20,593 nt of DNA from Firmicutes bacterium UBA5388. Its GTDB lineage: Bacteria; Bacillota; UBA4882; UBA10575. Made by a program: the position numbers and the translations under genes. This document shows, piece by piece, positions 13,942-20,593 of the stretch (positions are counted from its first letter, which is position 1; each line of letters starts with the position of its first letter). The DNA is taken from assembly GCA_002409975.1 (NCBI GenBank), contig DHOO01000033.1, positions 15,265 through 35,857 of the forward strand. The letters run 5' to 3'. The notes beneath the pieces were generated by a model. That model saw only the letters and a list, made by a program, of their open reading frames with translations, was not told where the DNA came from and made no database searches.

Positions 13942-14550
13942 TTAGAGCTTTTCAATCTCACTTTCGTTTTTGTAAACTAATGTCAATTTATTTGGCAATC
14001 CTCTAAAAATTGCATAACTGACCAGAATCGTAGCGATCTTATCCGGAATATCCACCAAAATCTCGTCAACGAAGGAAGCAATTAAAACCGGGTATTTGTT
14101 GGCAATCAGAAAAGCAAAGACACTGTCCCCCCAGAAATTCCCGGTTTGCCCACCCCAAAATTTGATGTTGAGGGGGGTTGAAACGACGGCGGAAACTAAA
14201 GCGACGATGATGCCCGAGAAAAGCGCCTTCGGCCAACTGTCCATCCACCCCTTATAAGCCAGAATGCCAACCGTAATACCAATAGCCACGCTTGTTATGG
14301 CATATACCAGTGAAATCGGATCTGCCGTCAGGCCGTAAATGATATTGTTGATCGCACCCGACAGAGCGCCGATGACCGGCCCGGCCAGCATACTCGCCAA
14401 TACGGTTCCGATGGAGTCGAGCCAAAGCGGAAGCTTGAGCGCGCCGGCAAAAAACTTTCCGATGTAGTTGATCCCTACCGCTGCGGGGATGAGAACCAGA
14501 GACGCCGTGGAAAAATTGAACGACCACCTGCTTTTTTTAGTCAAAGTCAT
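13942..14550 (-). CDS. ECF transporter substrate-binding (S) component, likely nucleoside
   Basis: This 202-residue membrane protein has about six helices: VLIPAAVGINYIGKFFAGA, LKLPLWLDSIGTVLASML, then AGPVIGALSGAINNIIYGL, ITSVAIGITVGILAYKG and a last pair near DEILVDIPDKIATILVSYAI. The LWLDSIGT and SGAINNIIYG motifs are those of ECF S components often annotated only as "ECF transporter S component". A specific binding pocket cannot be read. Its gene lies 18 nt downstream of a nucleoside phosphorylase gene and is followed by ecfT and two ATPase genes, so a nucleoside or similar base-containing substrate is inferred. The ATG directly follows AAGGAGGAGG. Confidence 0.82.
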   Translation of the reverse strand: MTLTKKSRWSFNFSTASLVLIPAAVGINYIGKFFAGALKLPLWLDSIGTVLASMLAGPVIGALSGAINNIIYGLTADPISLVYAITSVAIGITVGILAYKGWMDSWPKALFSGIIVALVSAVVSTPLNIKFWGGQTGNFWGDSVFAFLIANKYPVLIASFVDEILVDIPDKIATILVSYAIFRGLPNKLTLVYKNESEIEKL

Positions 14551-14568
14551 CCTCCTCCTTATTTTAAT

Positions 14569-15312
14569 TTATTTATTGTTCGCCAGTTTTACAACGGCTT
14601 CTAAAGCAGTTATTATTTCCCTTTTTTCTCCATCCATGGCGGCTGCATCACCATCGACGTAATCATTAATTCCGCATTCCAGATTGCCCGCTTTCTCCAC
14701 CACTACATTTAATACGGAGCCGGTTTTCACTCCCCGCAAGCCGCCAATAACAAACAACGCCGCGCTTTCCATGTCTGAACCCAGAATACCCTTTTGGCTC
14801 CAATAGCGATTTATTTCTTCTTCTTGATCTGTATAAAAACTGTCATGGCTTCTTATTCTGCCATATTGATAGGGAAACCCCTGTTCTTTGGCACTTTCAA
14901 GCAGAGCAAAAAGCACATCGGCATCGGGTACCGCCGGGTAGCCCTGTTCGACATAGGCCAGAGACGTCCCCTCGTTTCTTACCGCTCCGGTTGCGATCAA
15001 TAAATTCCCCAGTTTTAAATCCTTTTGCAGAGCGCCGCAACTGCCAATACGAATGAGAGTTTTTACACCAATATTTTTCAGTTCTTCCACTGCGATCCCC
15101 AGTGAAGGGCCGCCGATGCCTGTTGATACCGCTAAAATTCCGACCCCTTTGTATGTACCAGAGATGCTACAATACTCCCGGTTGTTGGCAAGTTCTTTTA
15201 CCTCTTCCAGAAATCCGGCGATCCGTTTAATCCTTCCGGGATCTCCCGGTAATAAAGCATAATCGGTGCTTTGCTTTTTACTTAGTTGGATATGGGGCTG
15301 AATAAATTCCAT
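14569..15312 (-). CDS. Nucleoside phosphorylase (uridine phosphorylase-like, NP-I family)
   Basis: This 247-residue NP-I-family enzyme has a phosphate-site LLPGDPGRIKRIA (about 21-33), an STGIGGPSLGIAVEEL stretch, RIGSCGAL (about 91-98), and the ribose-binding SDMESAALFVI (about 178-188, with Met-Glu). It catalyses phosphorolysis of a nucleoside to base and (deoxy)ribose-1-phosphate. The closest pattern is uridine phosphorylase, but base specificity cannot be settled from these motifs, since the purine and pyrimidine branches share them. GAGGAG precedes the ATG at 11 nt. It sits between the Crp/Fnr regulator (19-nt gap) and the S component, so it probably acts on the imported compound. Confidence 0.88.
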   Translation of the reverse strand: MEFIQPHIQLSKKQSTDYALLPGDPGRIKRIAGFLEEVKELANNREYCSISGTYKGVGILAVSTGIGGPSLGIAVEELKNIGVKTLIRIGSCGALQKDLKLGNLLIATGAVRNEGTSLAYVEQGYPAVPDADVLFALLESAKEQGFPYQYGRIRSHDSFYTDQEEEINRYWSQKGILGSDMESAALFVIGGLRGVKTGSVLNVVVEKAGNLECGINDYVDGDAAAMDGEKREIITALEAVVKLANNK

Positions 15313-15331
15313 CGTCTCGCGCGCTCCTCAT

Positions 15332-16024
15332 TCATTCGTAACTATCGTTTTCTGCCTCTTTTTTTAAAGCCTCCAAGTCATGGATATTGATGATGTTGTT
15401 ATTGACATCGATAATCCCTTTTTTCTTAAGCTCAGAAAGCACTCTGTTAATGCTACGTTGTGTTACAGCCATCTGGTTACTTAAAACTTCTTTGTCAATA
15501 AGAATTCCTAAATTCTTTCCAGGCATCTGTTTGACACGGCTAATTAAATAGTCGCAAATGCGGTGCTTCAGCGGGTAAAGAGTGTCCTGACTTGCTTTTT
15601 CCGAGAGTTTATAGAAGAGTTCACAGATTGTTCTGAGAATAAAATTGCTCAGATTACTATCATGTTTAATCCATTCCAAAAAGCTTTCCCGATCAAGCTC
15701 AAGAAGTTTCACCGGTGAAAGGGATTCGATGAAGCAGATGAACGGTCTTTTGTCGAAGATCTCAAGTTCGCCAATAAAATTGCCTCTTTGATACACCGCT
15801 TGAGAATACATTTTGCCGTTTTTAGCCATGGTATAGACATTCAGCAAACCATCGACCACAACATTAAAACTCTCATAGACCATACCTTGGTGGAAGATGA
15901 TATAGTCTTTGGGAAACTCTCGAACCTTCCACCTTTTCAAAATCTCATAGGGACAGTTCTTCATTATTTGATCGATTTCGGGGTTGTTTTCTAATATTTC
16001 AATGATCTGATAAATATCGTTCAT
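15332..16024 (-). CDS. Crp/Fnr-family transcriptional regulator
   Basis: This 230-residue protein has an N-terminal cyclic-nucleotide-type beta-barrel (about 20-115: FPKDYIIFHQGMVYESFNVV, VDGLLNVY, QRGNFIGELEIFDKRP), a long dimer helix (FILRTICELFYKLSEKASQD), and a C-terminal helix-turn-helix (VLSNQMAVTQRSINRVLSEL). No N-terminal Cys cluster is seen, so it is not an oxygen-sensing FNR. The barrel has GELEIF where Crp has GELGLF, so the effector may not be cAMP. The ATG at 16024 is chosen for its AAGGAG site. As the first gene of the ECF/phosphorylase operon it is probably its activator. Confidence 0.87.
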   Translation of the reverse strand: MNDIYQIIEILENNPEIDQIMKNCPYEILKRWKVREFPKDYIIFHQGMVYESFNVVVDGLLNVYTMAKNGKMYSQAVYQRGNFIGELEIFDKRPFICFIESLSPVKLLELDRESFLEWIKHDSNLSNFILRTICELFYKLSEKASQDTLYPLKHRICDYLISRVKQMPGKNLGILIDKEVLSNQMAVTQRSINRVLSELKKKGIIDVNNNIINIHDLEALKKEAENDSYE

Positions 16025-16307
16025 GGACGCCTTCTCCTTAAATATTAAAACTTTATTCATATTTATTCCAGGACATTCGTCCCAAAATATTAGATCTTTC
16101 TGGATTTTATATGGCCTCAATGTTTAATTCCCGGAAATATGTCCTCTATTATTATTTTCCGTGAATACTTCTCTGGGAACACCAGTATGTCGTTTCTTGA
16201 GGCACTAAGGTCGCCCTTCTTTTCTGCTATAAATCTTATACCTCCCCCCGTTAAAATACAAGCATTACCCTAATTATATTAAATTATTTGTAACTTTCCA
16301 ATAATAT
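16025..16307. other. Upstream region of the ECF operon
   Basis: It contains a possible -10 (TATAAA on the minus strand near 16107) and a short dyad GGAC-GAAT-GTCC (16072-16083). No clear Crp-type box is seen. The gene-free stretch as a whole runs 16025-16494 and also holds the PolX-like fragment. Confidence 0.3.
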
Positions 16308-16440
16308 GAGCATGCTTTCCTTGCAAAAATTGTTCTCGTTTTGACTTACCTTTTTGGGGAAAATCAATATAAGGTTAGAGCCTATTACAAGGCCGCCCGC
16401 ATCATGAAGAACTTAACCGATGATCTGGATGCTAATAAAT
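16308..16440 (+). pseudogene. polX: PolX-type DNA polymerase N-terminal fragment
   Basis: About 42 codons on the plus strand read HAFLAKIVLVLTYLFGEN and then QYKVRAYYKAARIMKNLTDD. This matches the first helix-hairpin-helix region of bacterial PolX (pattern ...ADLLE-KGENPFKVRAYR-AARTIE-LP-D...). Full PolX is about 570 residues; only this scrap is present, with no start and no continuation after about 16440, where the frame runs into the 3' end of the ABC gene on the other strand. It is a non-functional remnant. Confidence 0.5.
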
Positions 16441-16494
16441 TTGGGTATCATCACACTCCCACTCTAGTAATAATTTGCCCACTAAAATTATACA

Positions 16495-18240
16495 TCAGCC
16501 CCAGGCAAGCTTCTCAAGAGCAATATGGCTGCGATACCAATCATCATTTCGTAAAAGCATTTCAGGAGAACCTACGTTTTTCACTCTACCCTTTTCTAAA
16601 ATAACCACAGTGTCACTGGCAATCATAGAAGATAAACGATGAGAAATCGATAAGATGGTATGAGCATGGCTTGCTTTTTGCAATACCGACACAATTTTTT
16701 CTTCTGTAATCGAATCAAGATTGGCCGTGATTTCATCAAGTAATAGAATAGGTGGATTGGTGACAATAGCTCTGGCAATAGCCAACAGCTGCTTTTGTCC
16801 TTGTGAAAAAAGAGTCTCACTTGTTACCTGCGTGTCATAGCCATTTTCTAAAGATATCACATACTCCGTCAGTCCCACAAAATCCAAAGCGTTTTTAATT
16901 TGTTCTCTTGTAATGTTATTATCTTGCAGACTGATCTGATCAGCCACCGTACCTTTGATCAAGTGAAAGCTTTGATCTACAAATCCAAAGATCTTGCGTT
17001 TTTCAGCGTTTGATATACTATAAACATCCACTCCATTGATAGTTATACTCCCTGTTGATGGTTTTATTAATCCCAGAATCAACTTGAATAAGGTAGATTT
17101 TCCAACTCCTGTTCTTCCTACAAAAGTAACTTTCTCCCCTCCGTTTATTTGGAGGTTAATATTTTGTAGAACCTCGGTTCCCTCTTCATAATGGAAAGTT
17201 ACCTCATTAAATGATAGCCTCACTTCTTTACGATTTGGAATAAGAGCAACCGCTTGCCGTTCGTCGTTTTTAACGTCGTCCTCCGGTTCACGATAAAAGT
17301 CGTTCACCCTATGAATACCGGAAATCGCCTGTTGAATATTTTGGAGTTCCATTCCCAGATTTTCAATCGGCGTAAATAAATTAGAGATTAAATCAATGGA
17401 AGCGGCAACCATCCCTAGTGATATCCCTAAATAATTCAGCTGTTTCGATGATAGGATGACAATAACGCTGATGGCAACAGCACGGGTAAGCTTAATGATA
17501 GGGGAAAACACTGAATCATAAAAGTTTACTTTCTCAACAGTTTTATAGTTATCCAGTAAATACTTAGTATAGTTCCTTTCCATATAGCTTTCCTTACTAA
17601 AACATTTAATCATCTGTACATTTTTTAGGCTTTCTGATATATGATTATTTACTTTGCCCACCAAAATCCGGTTTTCTATTTGCGCATTTAGCATTTTTCT
17701 TTGAAAAAGTCGAGTTATAGCATAGATGATCGGTAGCAAAAATAAAGTAATCATTCCCAACTTGGCGCTGAATAACCAAATAGAAAACATAATACCGATA
17801 ATCTTAAAACAGTCAACAACCATACCAACAATACCACTGGTAAATAAGGAATTGATTGCATTGACATCATTGGTAAATCGTGAAACCACTGTGCCTGATT
17901 CATTGAAAGAAAAGAACATGGCATTTATTTTCTCAAGTTTCTCCATCATTTCAAGGCGAACTTCTTTAGTGAATTTCTGACCTAATACAGTAAGGATCGC
18001 TTCTTTCATAAAATCAAAGAGACCAATAAATAAAATGGCACTCATATAAACACTTGCTAAGATAAGCAGTCGATCACTATTTTTCGGTACCAGGTTATAA
18101 TCAATTATATATTTTAAGATTTGTGGAGGAATTAAACTTGTGATGACCACACCACAGACAGCAAAAACCAACATTGCGATGATCCCGGTATTTCCCTTAA
18201 TTACTTTAGCAATCGACTTTTTTACCAAACTATTTTCCAT
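16495..18240 (-). CDS. ABC exporter half-transporter, consensus-Glu subunit
   Basis: This 581-residue protein has six N-terminal membrane helices (type IV exporter fold, about 1-310) and an ATPase domain. Walker A is GRTGVGKST (about 365), the Q-loop GFVDQSFHLIKGTV, the signature LFSQGQKQLL (degenerate; usual LSGGQ), Walker B PILLLDEITANLD with the catalytic Glu, and the switch His is in LSISHRLSSM. It forms a heterodimer with the product of 18230-19975: its degenerate signature faces the partner's degenerate Walker B site. The ATG at 18240 (11-nt overlap with the upstream gene, after AGGTGGTG) is preferred over a GTG at 18252. The likely substrate is a drug, peptide or lipid; it cannot be resolved. 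Confidence 0.9.
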   Translation of the reverse strand: MENSLVKKSIAKVIKGNTGIIAMLVFAVCGVVITSLIPPQILKYIIDYNLVPKNSDRLLILASVYMSAILFIGLFDFMKEAILTVLGQKFTKEVRLEMMEKLEKINAMFFSFNESGTVVSRFTNDVNAINSLFTSGIVGMVVDCFKIIGIMFSIWLFSAKLGMITLFLLPIIYAITRLFQRKMLNAQIENRILVGKVNNHISESLKNVQMIKCFSKESYMERNYTKYLLDNYKTVEKVNFYDSVFSPIIKLTRAVAISVIVILSSKQLNYLGISLGMVAASIDLISNLFTPIENLGMELQNIQQAISGIHRVNDFYREPEDDVKNDERQAVALIPNRKEVRLSFNEVTFHYEEGTEVLQNINLQINGGEKVTFVGRTGVGKSTLFKLILGLIKPSTGSITINGVDVYSISNAEKRKIFGFVDQSFHLIKGTVADQISLQDNNITREQIKNALDFVGLTEYVISLENGYDTQVTSETLFSQGQKQLLAIARAIVTNPPILLLDEITANLDSITEEKIVSVLQKASHAHTILSISHRLSSMIASDTVVILEKGRVKNVGSPEMLLRNDDWYRSHIALEKLAWG

Positions 18241-19975
18241 TATTATCACCACCTACTGTACATTGTAAATCAAAGATTGTGGCATAAAGTTCAGAACTCT
18301 TCATCAGTTCATTATGCGTGCCATAATCCGCTGTTTTGTCACTATTCAATAGTATAATCCGGTTAATTCTACGGAAAATAGTCAAGCGGTGGGAAATTAG
18401 TATAATTAAACTCTGTCTATAATTATTCTTCAAATTTTCAATGATTTTTTCTTCTGTTTTCATATCCACTGCTGAAAAGGGATCATCTAAAATGATGATC
18501 TTATTTTTGTTAAGCAAGGTTCTAGCCAGCGCGATCCTTCCTTGCTGACCACCGCTTAATCTTATTCCACTATTTCCTACTAAGGTGTTTAGTCCCTCAG
18601 GCATCTCTGCCAAATCAGTATCAAAACAAACATCTTTTAAAACAGACGTAATCTCCTGTTTCTTTCCCAATGTAATATTGTTATAAATAGTATCGGAAAG
18701 TAATTGAGGCTTATGACCTAAGTAGGAAATCATCTGACTCCGCTCGTATTCAGAGTAATCCTTCAGTTCCTGACCATCTATTCTGATGCTGCCTCCATAG
18801 GGATATAAACCCAGCAAAGATAAGCCGAGTGTAGATTTACCGGAAGCAATCGAACCTGTTACGCCTATGATTTCCCCTTGTTCCCCTTTAAAACTAATAT
18901 TTTCAATGATGTTTTCCCTATCTGCCGCATAGCGCATACTAAGATTTTCTACGGACAGTCTTGTGTGATTCGTAGCTATATTAGAGGCGGTATCTTTGCT
19001 TTTATATTCTGTTAGATAGGGCTTGATTCGTTTCCATGAAACCTCTGATTTTTGCACCGAATTAAACAACTTCGATGCTTTACTGGCCTTATTGGCCATG
19101 GCAATAAACATGGTAAGGTACGTAGAAAAAATCCCCACTGTCCAGGCGCCATTAATCACCTTTGTCCCGCCAAGATAAATTACCATGATTATTCCAAGCA
19201 TGGTAATAATATTATAGAGAGGCTGCATAGAATTTTCTAAAAGATTAGCTTTAATCGCCTTATTTTGCAAGTCTTCCAACTCAACCTTATATTTTGCTCT
19301 GTTTTGGGTTTCCATGCCGTTAACACGATAGAGCATCGAATTTTCAATAGCATCATATATGATATCAGCTATCTCACTACTTTTTTGCCGAAAAGCAATG
19401 GTGTATTTATAAATAATAACTTTCAATTTTTCAGCAAGCGCCATCGTAAGAGGAATAAAAAGAACAGAAAGCATTGTTACTTTCAGATCATAGACAAGTA
19501 AAGAGAGCAAATAGGAGGCCATCAGCACACCGGTGTCAAAGATCTCAGTAGTGAATTTTCGCATCCCTTCGACGCATAGATCCACATCAGAAATGGCTCT
19601 GGTCATTAAGTTGCCTGTCTTCTCGTTATCCAGCTCAGAAAGGCTTTTGTGCATTATATTATTGTAAATCATCAATCGCATGGTTGCGCTGGTACTGTTA
19701 GCAAAACGTCTTATATAAAAACGCTTAAAATAGCGTAAAAGTTGAATACTTCCAATAAGCGCCACAAAGGTAACTGCAAGTATTACGATAGAAGATAGAT
19801 TACTCCCGCCAACAATGGCATCGATGAGCTTACCTTGATAAATAGGACCTAATATGGTTGAAATATTGAAAGCCAACCCAAATATGATAATACATACGAC
19901 CACAAACTTTTCTTTTCTCCAGTAATTAATAATCTTAGCGGGTTGCTTCATCGGTTCAATCTTTAGTTTTGCCAC
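18230..19975 (-). CDS. ABC exporter half-transporter, degenerate-site subunit
   Basis: This half-exporter of about 581 residues has six membrane helices and an ATPase domain. Walker A is GSIASGKST, the signature canonical RLSGGQQGR, and Walker B IIILDDPFSAVD, where Asp replaces the catalytic Glu. The switch His is in LISHRLTIF. The Glu-to-Asp change is the classic mark of the inactive-site subunit of heterodimeric exporters (BmrC/TM287 type). The start at GTG 19975 is preferred because AGAGGGG lies 8 nt upstream; a GTG at 19984 would overlap it. No transcriptional regulator is adjacent. A half-decayed palindromic element lies directly upstream. The gene pair is visibly more AT-rich than the ECF operon, suggesting a different origin. 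Confidence 0.9.
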   Translation of the reverse strand: MAKLKIEPMKQPAKIINYWRKEKFVVVCIIIFGLAFNISTILGPIYQGKLIDAIVGGSNLSSIVILAVTFVALIGSIQLLRYFKRFYIRRFANSTSATMRLMIYNNIMHKSLSELDNEKTGNLMTRAISDVDLCVEGMRKFTTEIFDTGVLMASYLLSLLVYDLKVTMLSVLFIPLTMALAEKLKVIIYKYTIAFRQKSSEIADIIYDAIENSMLYRVNGMETQNRAKYKVELEDLQNKAIKANLLENSMQPLYNIITMLGIIMVIYLGGTKVINGAWTVGIFSTYLTMFIAMANKASKASKLFNSVQKSEVSWKRIKPYLTEYKSKDTASNIATNHTRLSVENLSMRYAADRENIIENISFKGEQGEIIGVTGSIASGKSTLGLSLLGLYPYGGSIRIDGQELKDYSEYERSQMISYLGHKPQLLSDTIYNNITLGKKQEITSVLKDVCFDTDLAEMPEGLNTLVGNSGIRLSGGQQGRIALARTLLNKNKIIILDDPFSAVDMKTEEKIIENLKNNYRQSLIILISHRLTIFRRINRIILLNSDKTADYGTHNELMKSSELYATIFDLQCTVGGDNNGK

Positions 19976-19997
19976 AAACGTCACCCCTCTTTTCGGT

Positions 19998-20109
19998 GTG
20001 AGTAGAATTATTTCATCGTAGCCGGCATGAACGACTATATAGTGATTGACTTTAATTATCCTATCAATATTTTATGGTCAAATCTTAAATCAATCAATGA
20101 TGCCATTCC
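19998..20109. repeat. Palindromic element, copy 3 (half decayed)
   Basis: In the orientation of copy 2, the right side keeps the full layout: AATGATGCCATTCC (20096-20109, 12 of 14), a 12-nt spacer, and ATATTTTATGGTCAAAT (20067-20083, 14 of 17). The 26-nt centre (20041-20066) matches that of copy 1 at 20 of 26 bases. The left arm is mostly lost; ACTATAT and an outer GTGAG remain. It lies just upstream of the ABC exporter operon and may contribute promoter boxes (TTGACC near 20076-20081). Confidence 0.6.
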
Positions 20110-20172
20110 TTATTTTTAAATGAAGCTTAGATGAAACCTTTTTTAAAAATTTATAATGAAGATAGCTAGTGA

Positions 20173-20205
20173 AAAACCGTAAGGAAAACTTGTCCTTACG
20201 GTTTT
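20173..20205 (-). terminator. Strong (bidirectional) terminator after the mgtA remnant
   Basis: AAAACCGTAAGGA (20173-20185) pairs exactly with TCCTTACGGTTTT (20193-20205) around a 7-nt loop. T-runs on both strands allow termination either way. It lies 13 nt past the stop of the P-type ATPase fragment. Confidence 0.88.
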
Positions 20206-20218
20206 AATATTGTCATAT

Positions 20219-20449
20219 TTACAACAACTCACCATGTTTCTTTACATAAAGTGTTTTAAGAGTTTGAGCAAGCGCCATATAGGCGACAATTGTACCAATA
20301 AGCCATGGGAAATATATAAATGGCAATACTGACATCTTAAGATAACCCCCGATAGGTGTAAAAGGTATAACTGTTACTATTACAATTGCCATTGAAGTAA
20401 AAAAGAGCGCAGGCTTAGATGCGCGACTTTGAATAAATGGGTATGAGTG
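20219..20449 (-). pseudogene. mgtA: MgtA-type P-type ATPase, C-terminal fragment
   Basis: Seventy-six codons read PFIQSRASKPALFFTS, MAIVIVTVIPFTPIGGYL, LPFIYFPWLIGTIVAYMALA and end QTLKTLYVKKHGELL. This is the last membrane segments and the terminus of Mg2+-translocating P-type ATPases (canonical RT-KIPFIQSRAS...Y-LL-Q-VK--Y-KK-GEWL). A TGA at 20450-20452 closes the frame, no start codon is suitable, and positions 20453-20593 show no continuation in another frame. The full enzyme is about 900 residues, so this is a stub of a deleted gene, though its terminator persists. Confidence 0.7.
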
Positions 20450-20593
20450 TCACAAGAATATTCATTGACTAAATCTTCCCCTGCATTTTTTGAAGTTGTG
20501 ACTATTTATTTGCTTACAATCGATATCGTACTCTACAAAACAAAAAACATAATGAGCAAGATCCCACTTTCCCTAAACGCTATTGACTCTATT

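Noticed and set aside
16441..16604. Continuation of the PolX-like frame to 87 codons
   Set aside because: Similarity stops near 16440 and the rest is antisense to the ABC gene end.
20453..20593. Possible continuation of the MgtA frame in another phase
   Set aside because: No conserved P-type ATPase motif is recognisable in any frame.
1..20593. CRISPR arrays, tRNA or rRNA genes, transposase genes, known riboswitches
   Set aside because: I found no regularly spaced direct repeats, no tRNA cloverleaf, no transposase-like ORF and no recognisable riboswitch core on either strand by eye.

Overview
The window suggests an anaerobic, fairly low-GC Firmicute, probably a Clostridia/Peptococcaceae-type bacterium (Desulfosporosinus/Desulfitobacterium-like). 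The pointers are strong AGGAGG ribosome binding sites, TTG and GTG starts, a minimal SufB/SufC iron-sulfur pair without SufD, SufS or SufU, an energy-coupling-factor (ECF) transporter, and Firmicute-type arsenic genes. This assignment is inference. Nearly all genes are on the minus strand; the exceptions are a Cys-rich copper-binding-type protein and a lipoprotein.

Positions 1-5374 (minus) hold a metalloid/redox cluster. An ArsR repressor, read from a consensus promoter overlapped by a palindromic operator, is followed by a CSCS-motif permease (ArsP/UPF0718 type), a membrane-anchored thioredoxin, a CcdA-like electron carrier, a second CSCS permease, a small TM0996-like redox protein, a Cys-rich DUF2703 protein, the broken 3' end of an Acr3 arsenite pump, and the start of arsC at the window edge. 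The layout suggests permeases coupled to thiol/disulfide relays on both sides of the membrane. At least one old pump has been lost, and two further coding scraps lie between the genes.

Positions 5521-9540 hold a four-helix-bundle Cys-rich protein (plus strand, apparently with a CTG start), a SufCB-type pair (minus) and a lipoprotein predicted to be a seven-bladed propeller (plus), closed by a good terminator. Positions 9959-11137 encode an MFS transporter flanked by gene-poor DNA.

Positions 11480-16024 (minus) form a compact operon: a Crp/Fnr regulator, a nucleoside phosphorylase, an ECF S component, EcfT and two EcfA-type ATPases. The likely job is uptake and phosphorolysis of a nucleoside. 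Positions 16495-19975 encode the two halves of a heterodimeric ABC exporter with an asymmetric pair of ATP sites. The right edge carries only the C-terminal stub of an MgtA-type P-type ATPase and its terminator.

The most unexpected structure is a family of imperfect palindromic elements that no gene explains. One is intact (3839-3950), one is enlarged by nested palindromes (7998-8297), and one is half decayed (19998-20109). They share a 14-nt block, a 12-nt spacer and a 17-nt block per arm; the intact and half-decayed copies also share a 26-nt centre, of which only parts survive in the enlarged copy. Each lies just upstream of a gene or operon. Together with the Acr3, MgtA and PolX remnants and the smaller scraps, they mark the window as a patchwork of insertions and deletions.
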